A DNA stretch of 64,000 bases from JADKAV01 sp963733395. Its GTDB lineage: Bacteria; Actinomycetota; Actinomycetes; S36-B12; UBA10799. Below the pieces are notes generated by a model. That model did no database searches, was not told where the DNA came from, and worked only from the letters and a program-made list of their open reading frames with translations. Position numbers and translations under genes: made by a program. This document shows, piece after piece, positions 8,519 through 16,631 of the stretch. Numbering within the stretch: the stretch's first letter is position 1; every line of letters begins with the position of its first letter. Location: contig CAVTCZ010000005.1 of the NCBI GenBank assembly GCA_963733395.1, positions 1 through 64,000 on the forward strand, given 5' to 3'.

Positions 8519-8758
8519 GTGATCCTGGTGGGCAAATCCGGCTGCCACCTGTGTGACGTGGCCCGGGAGGTTGTGGACCTGGTGTGCGCGCAGACCGACA
8601 CCGATTGGGTGGAGATCTCCATCCACGACGATCCGCGGCTTGCCGCCAGGTACGCCGACCAGGTCCCGGTGGTGCTCGTCGACGGCGCGGTGCACGACGT
8701 CTTCCGGGTCAATCCCGAGCGGCTGCGGGCTGCGCTCGGGGACGGCGATTCGGGCTGA
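8519..8758 (+). CDS. Glutaredoxin-like (DUF836) protein
   Basis: About 79 residues with a thioredoxin-type fold pattern: VILVGKSGCHLCDVAREVV at the N-terminus gives the redox motif CHLC, followed by VEISIHDDP and the cis-Pro segment VPVVLVDG. This corresponds to the Rv0508 position ahead of hemA in mycobacteria. The start is uncertain: GTG at 8519 puts the motif at the right distance from the N-terminus, while a CTG at 8507 is an alternative. It directly follows the ligase stop and may be coupled to it. Confidence 0.75.
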   Translation: MILVGKSGCHLCDVAREVVDLVCAQTDTDWVEISIHDDPRLAARYADQVPVVLVDGAVHDVFRVNPERLRAALGDGDSG

Positions 8759-8779
8759 GGCGGCGCTGTGCCCGCAGCC

Positions 8780-8866
8780 GTTAGCGCCGAGGACAGCCGT
8801 TAGCCCCAAACACGGGTTTCCCGCTAACGCCTGTCCTTCGGGCTAACGCCTGTCCTTCGGGCTAAC
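8780..8866. repeat. 68-bp modular palindrome with an extra unit, GTTAGC word
   Basis: The core 8780-8847 has 25-nt arms around an 18-nt centre (CCCAAACACGGGTTTCCC). Every arm begins and ends with GTTAGC or GCTAAC, 19 nt apart. A third right-hand unit, GCCTGTCCTTCGGGCTAAC, follows at 8848-8866. The inner sequence (AGGACAG / CTGTCCTT) is shared with the ladder at 59922-60143. It lies downstream of the glutaredoxin-like gene and ahead of rex. Confidence 0.85.
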
Positions 8867-8891
8867 GCGGACAGTGCGACCGTCCAGCAGA

Positions 8892-8912
8892 CCCGCCTCT
8901 CCGAAAGGCGGG
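8892..8912 (+). terminator. GC-rich hairpin upstream of rex
   Basis: A 7-bp perfect stem, CCCGCCT/AGGCGGG, with a loop of about 7 nt. No T-run follows, so it is a weak candidate for an intrinsic terminator. Its position after the palindrome and before the rex promoter region would separate the two transcription units. Confidence 0.35.
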
Positions 8913-8932
8913 CACGAGTGTCCGATTGTCAG

Positions 8933-8961
8933 TTGGGTGGCGCTTGTGAAATCGGTAGCAT
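8933..8961 (+). promoter_or_regulatory. Possible rex promoter with a Rex half-operator
   Basis: A TTGGGT hexamer at 8933 and TAGCAT at 8956 are 17 bp apart, a plausible sigma-70-type pair about 40 bp before the rex start. Between them lies TTGTGAA (8944-8950), which matches one half of the Rex operator consensus (TTGTGAA, gap, TTCACAA). The second half is not present, so autoregulation by Rex is only suggested. Confidence 0.35.
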
Positions 8962-9001
8962 GGGGATGCCCGGGCACGGTGCCCAGGCAGACAGGTGACA
9001 G

Positions 9002-9667
9002 GTGTCCATTCCGCGGCTCAGGCGACGCGAACTGCCGGACGCCACCATCGCCCGGTTGCCCCAGTACCTACGCTGTCTGTCCCAACTCGACAATGCCGGG
9101 CTGCAGACGGTGCACAGCGCCGACCTGGCCGCCCATGTGGGCGTCAGCGGTGCGGTGGTGCGCCGGGATCTCAGTTATGTGGGCAGCTATGGGACCCGCG
9201 GCGTGGGATACCCCGTCGCCGAACTGCGCGACCAGGTGACCAAGGCATTGGGGCTGGCCACCGAGCACCGGATGATCGTGGTGGGCGTCGGGCATATGGG
9301 CCGGGCGCTGGCCGGCTACAGCGGGTTCGCCGAGCGTGGCCTGCGGGTCGTGGGCCTGTTCGACGTCGACCCGGACCTCGTCGGTTCCAAGGCCGGGAAC
9401 CCCGGCCTGGAGATGCTCGAGATCCAACCGCTGTCGGAGTTGCCCGGTTTCGTCGGTGAGCACCGCGTGGCCATCGGTGTGATCGCGACGCCCGCCGACG
9501 CTGCGCAATCGGTGGCCGACATCCTCGTCGCCGCCGGTGTCACCAGCATCCTGAACCTGTCCGCCGTCCATCTCAGCGTTCCCGAGTCGGTGGTCGTACG
9601 ACCCGTCGACCTGGCCACGGAGATCCAGATCCTGGCCGTGCACGCGGCCCAACGGAGGCCGCGATGA
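9002..9667 (+). CDS. rex: Redox-sensing transcriptional repressor Rex
   Basis: Rex senses the NADH/NAD+ ratio and represses respiratory genes when NADH is low. The 221-residue product has an N-terminal winged-helix domain with the family signature VRRDLSYVGSYGTRGVGYPV (residues about 54-73), then a Rossmann domain with VVGVGHMGRALAGY near residue 100 and a C-terminal swapped helix. Start is GTG at 9002. Its stop overlaps the hemA ATG (ATGA, 9664). In Streptomyces rex also heads a hem operon, so it likely links respiration to heme supply here. Confidence 0.95.
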   Translation: MSIPRLRRRELPDATIARLPQYLRCLSQLDNAGLQTVHSADLAAHVGVSGAVVRRDLSYVGSYGTRGVGYPVAELRDQVTKALGLATEHRMIVVGVGHMGRALAGYSGFAERGLRVVGLFDVDPDLVGSKAGNPGLEMLEIQPLSELPGFVGEHRVAIGVIATPADAAQSVADILVAAGVTSILNLSAVHLSVPESVVVRPVDLATEIQILAVHAAQRRPR

Positions 9668-10959
9668 GCCTGCTGGTGCTTGGTGTGAGCCACAACAGCG
9701 CCCCGATGGAGATCCTCGAGCAGGTCGCCACCATCGACGCCGACGAGACCTTGCCGCTGCTCGGTGCCGGAGATGCCGTGGCCGAGGTGCTGCTGCTGTC
9801 CACCTGCAACCGGATCGAGGTCTACACCGAGGTCTCGCGCTTCCATTCGGCGGTCGAATCCGTCACCGGCATCCTGGCCAAGAGTGCCGGACTCGACCCC
9901 GACCATCTGTCCAAGCACCTGTACGTGCACTACGAGGACGCCGCGGTGCGCCATGCGTTCCGGGTCGCCAGCGGACTGGACTCGATGGTGGTCGGCGACG
10001 AGCAGATCCTCGGGCAGTTCCGGGAGGCCTTCAAGGCCGCGGTCGACCAAGGGCAAGCCGGCCGGAGCCTTCACCTCCTGGCGCAGAGTGCGCTTCGCGT
10101 GGGCAAGCGCGTGCACACGGACACCGGGATAGGCAGGCACGGCGCGTCCGTGGTGGAGGTCGCGATCGGGCAAGCCGCCGGTCACTTCGGCTCCCTGACT
10201 GGCCGCCACGTGGTCGTCATCGGGTCCGGCTCGATGTCGTCGCTGGCCGCCTCGGTGGCCGCGGCCCAGGGCGCACGCGTCACCATCGTGGGCAGGACCA
10301 CGGCCTCCGTCCACCGGCTGGCCGAAGCCGTCGGCGGCCACGGGGCCGAACTCGTCGACCTCGACGCGCAGTTGCGGACAGCCGATGTGGTCGTCAGTGC
10401 GACTGGCGCCACCGGGCTGCTGGTGACCAAGGACCACCTCGCGCGCGCGCTCGAGGGCATCGAGGCCGACATCTTCGTGTGCGACCTCGCCCTGCCGCAC
10501 GACACGGACCCGGACATCGCCGACCTTCCCGGCGTGCAGCGCCTGGACCTGGCCGGCATCGCCGCTCTGCCGGACGCCCGCGTGGCCGGTGAGAGCCTGC
10601 GATCAGCCGAGGACATCGTGCTGGCGGCGACGGCGGACTTCGCCGCCCGGCAGACCAGCGCGAAGGTCGAGCCGGTGGTCGTGGCCCTGCGCTCGCGTGC
10701 CGAGGAAGTGGTCGAAGAGGAACTCGGGCGGCTGCGACTGCGCAACCCGGAGCTCACCGACGAGCAGTTCACCGAGATCGCGCGGGCGATGCGGCGGGTG
10801 GTGGCGACGCTGCTGCACACTCCGACGGTGCGCATGAAGGAGTTCGCGATCGACCCCGGCGGGGACCGGTATGCAGCCGCACTGCACGCCCTGTTCGATC
10901 TGGACCCGGCTGCGGTGTCCGCCCTGACCGACACCCCAGGCGGGGGCGAGAGTGCCTGA
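9664..10959 (+). CDS. hemA: Glutamyl-tRNA reductase
   Basis: First committed enzyme of the C5 tetrapyrrole pathway: NADPH-dependent reduction of glutamyl-tRNA(Glu) to glutamate-1-semialdehyde, the substrate of HemL at 39447. The 431-residue protein has the N-terminal catalytic domain with nucleophilic Cys48 in LLLSTCNRIEVY, the segment VVGDEQILGQFREAFK, an NADPH-binding domain (VVVIGSGSMSSLAA near residue 182) and the C-terminal dimerisation helices. The Rossmann motif GSGSMS is slightly altered from the usual GAGxM/TG. It overlaps both rex and hemC. Confidence 0.95.
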   Translation: MSLLVLGVSHNSAPMEILEQVATIDADETLPLLGAGDAVAEVLLLSTCNRIEVYTEVSRFHSAVESVTGILAKSAGLDPDHLSKHLYVHYEDAAVRHAFRVASGLDSMVVGDEQILGQFREAFKAAVDQGQAGRSLHLLAQSALRVGKRVHTDTGIGRHGASVVEVAIGQAAGHFGSLTGRHVVVIGSGSMSSLAASVAAAQGARVTIVGRTTASVHRLAEAVGGHGAELVDLDAQLRTADVVVSATGATGLLVTKDHLARALEGIEADIFVCDLALPHDTDPDIADLPGVQRLDLAGIAALPDARVAGESLRSAEDIVLAATADFAARQTSAKVEPVVVALRSRAEEVVEEELGRLRLRNPELTDEQFTEIARAMRRVVATLLHTPTVRMKEFAIDPGGDRYAAALHALFDLDPAAVSALTDTPGGGESA

Positions 10960-11848
10960 CTTCACTGTGGCCACCCGGGCCAGTGCGCTGGCGCGCGCCC
11001 AATCCGGCTGGGTCCGGGAACTCATCGCGGAGGTGACCGGCGAGCAGGTCCTGGAGTGCCTCGTGACCTCCGAGGGGGACACCTCGCGTGCCGCCCTCAC
11101 GTCGTTCGCGGGTCAAGGCGTCTTTGTGACGGCCGTCCGCGAGGCCGTCGTCGAAGGCCGGGCGGACGTGGCCGTGCACTCGATGAAGGACCTGCCGACC
11201 GCCGATGACCAGCGGACCGTGATCGCGGCGGTACCTGCCCGCGAGGACACCCGGGACTTCGTGGTGAGCCACGCGGGCGGTCTCGACGAACTGCCGCCTG
11301 GTGCGACCGTGGCCACCGGATCCCCGCGGCGGGCTGCCTACCTGCTGCGCAGTCGTCCCGATCTGCGGATCACCGGTATTCGCGGCAACGTGGACAGCCG
11401 AGTCGCCAAAGTCGCCACCGGCGAGGTGGATGCCGTGGTGGTGGCCCTGGCCGGGTTGCGCCGACTGGGCCTGACCCCGCCCGGCTTCCCGCTGCCCGCT
11501 TCCGTGATGCTGCCAGCCGTCGGCCAGGGGGCGCTCGCGGTCGAGATGCGCCGGGACGATCCGCGGGTGGGTGCTGTGGCTTCGATCGGCGACGAGGTGG
11601 CGCGCGCGGCGGTGGCCGCGGAACGGGCGATGCTCGCCGGACTTCGGGCAGGATGTAGTGCGCCCGTGGGCGCGTCGACCACGGTGGTCGGCGGCCGGAT
11701 CGAACTGACAGCCGCGGTGCTTTCCACCGACGGCGCGCAGATGTACGAATGCACGACGACTGGACAGGCGTCCGATGCCGCAGGTGTGGGCGCACGCGCC
11801 GCCGACAACCTGATCGGACAAGGCGCCGGTCGACTACTCAGGAGATGA
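10952..11848 (+). CDS. hemC: Porphobilinogen deaminase (hydroxymethylbilane synthase)
   Basis: Polymerises four porphobilinogen units into hydroxymethylbilane. The 298-residue product starts with VATRASALARAQSGWV and has the conserved segment VAVHSMKDLPT, the arginine-rich substrate region (GSPRRAAYLLRSRPDL, IRGNVDSR) and the cofactor-attachment Cys in LRAGCSAPVGA near residue 235, which holds the dipyrromethane primer. GTG start at 10952, 8 bp inside hemA. Only 1 bp separates it from cobA/hemD, and CAGGAGA just before its stop serves as the next gene's ribosome binding site. Confidence 0.95.
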   Translation: MPDFTVATRASALARAQSGWVRELIAEVTGEQVLECLVTSEGDTSRAALTSFAGQGVFVTAVREAVVEGRADVAVHSMKDLPTADDQRTVIAAVPAREDTRDFVVSHAGGLDELPPGATVATGSPRRAAYLLRSRPDLRITGIRGNVDSRVAKVATGEVDAVVVALAGLRRLGLTPPGFPLPASVMLPAVGQGALAVEMRRDDPRVGAVASIGDEVARAAVAAERAMLAGLRAGCSAPVGASTTVVGGRIELTAAVLSTDGAQMYECTTTGQASDAAGVGARAADNLIGQGAGRLLRR

Positions 11849-11849
11849 C

Positions 11850-13433
11850 ATGAAGATTCGCAAGCCAGTGCCCGCTGTGGCCCTCCTCGCCGGTGGATCC
11901 GGCGACCCCGAGCTGCTCTCGGTGCGTGGCGCAGCCATGTTGGACAACGCCGACGTGGTGGTGTGCGATCCCGAGGTGCGCGCGTTGCTGGCCGGGCGCG
12001 ACGTCCAGGTGCTGGACATCGCAACCGCCCCAACGGATGCATCGGCCGTGGCCAAAGCCCTGGTCGAACAGGCCCGGGCGGGTCACCACGTGGTGCGGGT
12101 ATTCGCCGGCGACCCGATCCTCGACGGCCGGGTCCTGGCCGAGGCGAAGGCGCTGCACCGGTCGAAGGTCCCGTTCGAGATCCTGCCCTGCGCCAGTGAC
12201 GTCTCGGGTGTGGCCGCCTACGCGGGCATCGGGTTGATCGGTCCGAAGTGCAAGCAGTTGCGGGTGGTGGATCTGCTGTCTGGTGAGGTCCACTCCGAGA
12301 CGTTGGCCGACGCCTCGGCGACACTGGTCATCCGCAACGCCGCCGACTCCGCCGCCGGCCTGGCGAAGGCCGCGTTGGCTGCGGGACGCACCCCGGCCAC
12401 TGCGATTGTGGTGGTGCGCGGTGGCACGACGGTCGAGCAACAGACCGTGGTCACCACACTCGGGGAGGCGGCAGCCGACCTCAAGGCAGCGAAACTGACC
12501 GGCAACGGTGACGTCTTCATCGGTGACGGAGTGGGTTCGGCCGGTGCTCTGGGGTGGTTCGAGAGTCGGCCGTTGTTCGGCTGGCGGGTGCTCGTGCCGC
12601 GGACCAAGGACCAGGCCGGGGATCTGTCGGCGCAGTTGCGGCTCTTCGGGGCGGTGCCGGTCGAGGTGCCGACCATCAGCGTCGAACCGCCCCGCACGCC
12701 GCAACAGATGGAGCGCGCCATCGAGGGCATCGAGTCCGGTCGCTACCAGTGGATCGCGTTCACCAGCGTCAACGCGGTGCGTGCCATCCGTGAGCGGTTC
12801 GAGCAGCGTGGCCTCGATGCCCGCCACCTCGCAGGGCTCAAGATCGCGGCGATCGGCGAGAGTACCGCCGCCGCTCTACAGGACTTCGGGGTGCGCGCCG
12901 ATCTGGTGCCGCCGGTCGACGCGCAGTCGTCTGCGGGCCTGCTGGACGTGTGGCCCGAGCGCGACCAGGAGCTCGACCCCATCGGCCGGGTGTTCCTGCC
13001 GCGTGCCGACATCGCCACCGAGAAACTCGTCGCGGGCCTCGAGGACCTCGGCTGGGAGGTCGACGACATCACTGCCTACCGGACGGTGCGGGCCGCGCCC
13101 CCGGCCGCGGAGATCCGGGAGGCGATCAAGACCGGTGGGTTCGACGCAGTGGTCTTCACCTCGTCGAGCACGGTCCGCAACCTCGTGGGCATCGCGGGCA
13201 AGCCGCATGCGACCACGGTGATCGCCGCGATCGGTCCGGAGACTGCCGCCACCGCCGCCGAGCACGGCTTGAAGGTCGCGGTGCAGCCCGCGCAGGCGAA
13301 GATCGAGCCGCTGGTGGCCGCACTCGCCGCGCACGGGGAGCAACTGCGCCACACCGCGCGGGAGAACGGGGAGCGCGCGTGGCGGCCCTCCAAGCGCCGG
13401 GGCGCCGGCAGGCGGCGGGCGGCGAAGGCATGA
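11850..13433 (+). CDS. hemD: Fused SUMT-like domain and uroporphyrinogen-III synthase
   Basis: A 527-residue two-domain protein, the arrangement usual in Actinobacteria. Residues 1 to about 240 resemble uroporphyrinogen-III C-methyltransferase (siroheme/cobalamin branch). Residues about 250-490 are HemD (VLVPRTKDQAGDLSAQLR, then FTSVNAVRAI and FTSSSTVRNL), which closes hydroxymethylbilane to uroporphyrinogen III. The methyltransferase half is divergent: the segment normally reading GDPxxFGRG is FAGDPILDGRVLAE, and the SAM-loop AGxGDPELL is present as AGGSGDPELL. Methylation activity is therefore uncertain, while the synthase half looks intact. The C-terminus is a Lys/Arg tail. Confidence 0.92.
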   Translation: MKIRKPVPAVALLAGGSGDPELLSVRGAAMLDNADVVVCDPEVRALLAGRDVQVLDIATAPTDASAVAKALVEQARAGHHVVRVFAGDPILDGRVLAEAKALHRSKVPFEILPCASDVSGVAAYAGIGLIGPKCKQLRVVDLLSGEVHSETLADASATLVIRNAADSAAGLAKAALAAGRTPATAIVVVRGGTTVEQQTVVTTLGEAAADLKAAKLTGNGDVFIGDGVGSAGALGWFESRPLFGWRVLVPRTKDQAGDLSAQLRLFGAVPVEVPTISVEPPRTPQQMERAIEGIESGRYQWIAFTSVNAVRAIRERFEQRGLDARHLAGLKIAAIGESTAAALQDFGVRADLVPPVDAQSSAGLLDVWPERDQELDPIGRVFLPRADIATEKLVAGLEDLGWEVDDITAYRTVRAAPPAAEIREAIKTGGFDAVVFTSSSTVRNLVGIAGKPHATTVIAAIGPETAATAAEHGLKVAVQPAQAKIEPLVAALAAHGEQLRHTARENGERAWRPSKRRGAGRRRAAKA

Positions 13434-14392
13434 TCCGACCGCGCCGGCTGCGCACGTCTGCGGCCATGCGGCGCCTGGTCCGTGAGACCCGGGTGCACCC
13501 GGCGCAGTTGGTGCTGCCGGTCTTCGTGGTCGAGGATCTCGAGCAGCCGCGGCCGATCTCGTCCATGCCGGGCGTGTTCCAGCAGACGTTGCACACACTG
13601 CCGGCCGTGGTGGAGGACGCCGCCCAGGCCGGCATCGGGGGCATCATGCTGTTCGGTGTGCCCGTGCACAAAGATGCGCTCGGATCGGGGGCCACGGATC
13701 CGCAGGGAATCCTGGCGCGGGCGGTCAGCGCCGCGCAGGAGGCGTCCCGCGGGCGATTGGTGGTGCAGGCCGACCTCTGCCTCGACGAGTTCACCGACCA
13801 CGGGCATTGCGGCATCGTCGTGGATGACCGGGTCGACAACGACGCAACCCTGGAGCGCTACGCCCAGATGGGGGTCGTGCTCGCCCGCGCAGGTGTGGAC
13901 ATGCTCGGCACCAGCGGCATGATGGACGGCCAGGTCGAGGCCGTGCGCACCGCGCTGGACGCGGCCGGCTTCCAGGACACGACGATCCTGGGCTACGCGG
14001 CGAAGTACACGTCGGCACTCTACGGACCGTTCCGGGAGGCGGTCGACAGTTCGCTGACCGGGGACCGGCGCACGTACCAGCAGGACCCGGGCAACGGCCG
14101 GGAGGCGCTGCGCGAGACCCGCCTGGACCTCGCTGAGGGCGCCGACGTGGTCATGGTCAAGCCGGCATTCCTGGACGTGGTGGCAGCGGTCGCCGCAGTG
14201 TCCGAGGTGCCGGTGGCCGTCTACCAGGTGTCGGGGGAGTACGCCATGATCGAGGCGGCCGCGGCCAACGGCTGGATCGACCGCCGGCAGGCGATCTTGG
14301 AGTCGCTGACCGGCTGCGTACGCGCCGGTGCGGACATCGTGCTCACCTACTGGGCGGTCGAAGCGGCCGACTGGCTGGCGTCGGATTCGTAG
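13430..14392 (+). CDS. hemB: Delta-aminolevulinic acid dehydratase (porphobilinogen synthase)
   Basis: Condenses two 5-aminolevulinate molecules into porphobilinogen. The 320-residue TIM-barrel enzyme carries both Schiff-base lysines: one in YAAKYTSALYGPFR near residue 191 and one in VMVKPAFLD near residue 244. The metal-site segment is ADLCLDEFTDHGHCG, with two of the three cysteines of zinc-type enzymes and Asp in the third place, a mixed site common in actinobacteria. The ATG overlaps the hemD stop by 4 bp (ATGA), so all of rex-hemACDB is one transcription unit. Confidence 0.95.
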   Translation: MIRPRRLRTSAAMRRLVRETRVHPAQLVLPVFVVEDLEQPRPISSMPGVFQQTLHTLPAVVEDAAQAGIGGIMLFGVPVHKDALGSGATDPQGILARAVSAAQEASRGRLVVQADLCLDEFTDHGHCGIVVDDRVDNDATLERYAQMGVVLARAGVDMLGTSGMMDGQVEAVRTALDAAGFQDTTILGYAAKYTSALYGPFREAVDSSLTGDRRTYQQDPGNGREALRETRLDLAEGADVVMVKPAFLDVVAAVAAVSEVPVAVYQVSGEYAMIEAAAANGWIDRRQAILESLTGCVRAGADIVLTYWAVEAADWLASDS

Positions 14393-14471
14393 CGCAACTG
14401 CAACCCTCCGGCCACGCACGCGATCGCCGGGCGGCGTACTCTCGTCGCAAGAGACCCGAAAGGTGGCTGCC

Positions 14472-14771
14472 ATGCGCAAGCCTGTCGCAATCGCTCTGGC
14501 CCTTCCCCTGCTCGCCGCCCCCCTGCTCGCCGCCGGCCCGGCGAACGCGGCCGGCGATGTCAAGACGGCGAAACTCGAGCGAAACATCAAGTCCGGGTTC
14601 AAGCAGCAGTTGGGCAAGTCCGTCACAGTCAACTGTCCGGCGAATGTCAGTTGGGCCAAGGGCAAGATCTTCTTCTGCAAGGTGAAGGCCAAGGACGGCT
14701 CGAACTACCGCGTCCAGGTCAAACTCGGCAGCGAGTCCGCCGGCAAACTCCGATGGAAGCTTGTGGCCTAG
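14472..14771 (+). CDS. Secreted DUF4333 domain protein
   Basis: A 99-residue exported protein. Residues 1-26 form a Sec signal peptide (MRKPVAIALALPLLAAPLLA, cleavage after ANA). The mature part has the DUF4333 pattern: a Lys-rich helix, then VTVNCPANVSWAKGKIFFC with two cysteines 16 apart, likely a disulfide, then a beta strand YRVQVKLG. These domains are common in actinobacterial lipoproteins and membrane proteins, and their function is unknown. A GAAAGG ribosome binding site lies about 9 nt before the ATG. Confidence 0.8.
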   Translation: MRKPVAIALALPLLAAPLLAAGPANAAGDVKTAKLERNIKSGFKQQLGKSVTVNCPANVSWAKGKIFFCKVKAKDGSNYRVQVKLGSESAGKLRWKLVA

Positions 14772-15200
14772 CCCGATCGTTAGAGGTCGACGCTCGACGC
14801 AGCACCGGTTGATCCGCGAGGTTGGAGGTCGTCCGCCGGGCGCTTCGCCCACGGTGGGTGTCTGCTGGCCCCGCGACCCGGGCAACAGTCTCCGACTTGT
14901 CGCGGCTGCCGGGGCTGCACGCCGACCGCTCATCTGCCGGGAGCTGTCGGTCGCGCGTGGCGGCATCCGCAGGCGTGAGTGATAAGCACACCCGGGAGTC
15001 AAAATCGGCCCGACTTTCACTCCCGGGTGTGACTTTCACTCACGGGTAGCGTCTGGGCGGACGGCGACCACGGCCCAGCCGCATCAACCCGAGCCAGCCA
15101 CATTCACGTCACAAGAGCCACTGGGCGCAACCGTGACCGGTTCCCCGCCCGGCATGTCCTCCTGGTGGCGCGCAGGTGGGCCGGTCACGTATTCACTGCT
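14772..15200. other. Intergenic region, 429 bp, between convergent genes
   Basis: No gene recognised. It contains the palindrome at 14975-15043. The rest (14780-14960 and 15050-15200) shows no motif or reading frame I can support. Confidence 0.5.
14975..15043. repeat. 69-bp modular palindrome, GTGAG/GGGAG words
   Basis: 25-nt arms around the 19-nt centre CAAAATCGGCCCGACTTTC. The outer word is GTGAG/CTCAC and the inner word GGGAGT/ACTCCC, 19 nt apart on each side. The inner parts (CACACCCGGGAGT and ACTCCCGGGTGTG) are exact complements. The centre resembles that of the elements at 21138 and 21272 (AAGTCGGGCCGAA). It lies between the 3' ends of two convergent genes. Confidence 0.85.
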
Positions 15201-16483
15201 CTACCTGCGCACCACCCGGAACCGGGCTTTGGCCGGGGAGCCGTCCTTGCCCTGAGCGGTGACGGCCCGGACGGCGAACCGATACCGACCCGGCTTCAGG
15301 CGGTAGACCTTGGGCGATGCACATACCCGCCACTTCGCCGCGGCGGGTTTGCGCGGCTTCTTCGCCAGGCGGCACTCGAAGGTGGCCCCCGCGGTCCCGG
15401 TGAAGCGCACCTTCACCTTCGCGCGCGGCTTCGCGGTGCGAACCACCTTCTTGGGGGCCTTGGTGATCTGGGTGTCCACCGCGGGGTTCGGTGTGGGGGT
15501 CGGGCTAGGGCTCGGAGTCGGCGGGACCGGCGGGGCGACACCGGTGATGCGGGCGACCTTCTCCGCGGTGTCCAGCGTCACCCACAGGGTGTTGTTGGGC
15601 CCGGCCGCGAGATGCCGGGGTCCGGACAGGTTGGGCAGCGCGAGCGTGGTCGCCTGGCCGTCGGTGGTGAGGCGGACCAGGTTGTTGGTCTGGAACTGCG
15701 CGATCCAGTACGCCCCGTCGGGCCCGAAGGCAACGCCGAAGGGATCGGCGCCCGCGGCCGGCGTCTTCTCGACGGCTCCGGGCGGGGTGAGGCGTCCGAT
15801 GTAGGTGGGGGCGGTGCCCTGCTGGCTGAAGGCCACCTGCCCGTTGGGTCCGGCGGCGATCCCCTGCGACCCGCCGCCGATGGCGAAGGTGGTCCCGGCC
15901 CCGGCCGTGGTGACCCGGACGACCTGGTTGCCGCCGAAGTCGGCGACCCACAGGTTGCCGTCGGTGCCCGACGTGATCCAGCGGGCGCTCACCAGTCCGG
16001 TCGCCGGCGAACGGGGTGAATTCGGCACGGGTTGCGGGCGTGATCTTGATGACCTTGTTCACCGACGCGGTCCACAGGTTCCCGTCCGGGCCGCGGGTGA
16101 TTGCACGGCCTTCAGCGATGTCAGCGTCAGCCGAATCGTCGACAGCGCTGTTCGGATCGGCCGGCGAGAACCTGCGCCACCCCGCCGGCTCTGCGTGACC
16201 CACAGGTTGCCGTCGGGTCCGGCGGCGATCCCATCGGGTGGTCGAGGTTGGCCGGGTTGTACTCGGTGACGGTGCCGTCGGGCGCGATCCGAGCCACGTC
16301 GTTGGTCGCGCCGGCGTCCAGCGTCACCCACATGTTCCCGTCCGGGCCCTGCGCGATCTGGCTGTTGGAATCCACCGCGCTCACCGGGAACTCCCCGGCC
16401 ACCACCGGGTCGGCGGCGACGGGGGCAGCCGCCAGTGGCAGGGCAACCGCGGTTGCTGAGAGTGCGACCAGGATTCTGAGCAT
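15201..16483 (-). pseudogene. Secreted Vgb-type beta-propeller protein, frameshifted
   Basis: Reading from a start at 16483, a signal peptide (MLRILVALSATAVALPLAAA) leads into repeated blades with the motif GPDGNLWVT, seen as QGPDGNMWVT, AGPDGNLWVT, RGPDGNLWTA, GTDGNLWVADFG and AAGPNNTLWVT. This is the pattern of virginiamycin B lyase/streptogramin-lyase-like propellers. A Pro/Ser/Thr linker and a C-terminal fibronectin-like domain follow. The blades lie in at least three frames, with shifts near 16230, 16160 and 16000, so no single frame is intact. About 425 residues when joined. Either a decayed gene or uncorrected indels. Enzyme activity is doubtful; the protein is most likely a cell-surface propeller. 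Confidence 0.75.
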
Positions 16484-16631
16484 GTGCCCCAGTCAACCGT
16501 GGGGCCGGCGATCTGGGAACCCCCAATTCGGCCGATCCCGGGCCCATCCGCCACGCCTGCGAAATCAACCCGGAGCGGTCTCCCCTGGCACGTACGATGG
16601 GACTCCAGCGGTTCGCGGAAGAGGTTTCTCG

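Noticed and set aside
8780..8866. CRISPR-like array of 19-nt spaced repeats (also 60038-60143)
   Set aside because: The units switch orientation around a centre, the spacers are repeated rather than unique, and no cas genes are present.
13430..14392. HemB as a metal-independent or novel type
   Set aside because: The mixed Cys/Asp metal segment DLCLDEFTDHGHCG is usual in actinobacterial HemB, so it is not unusual.
14772..15200. tRNA or small RNA gene in the larger intergenic gaps
   Set aside because: I looked for the TTCGA(A/G)TC T-arm and cloverleaf pairing in these gaps and found none; the only strong structures are the palindromes described.
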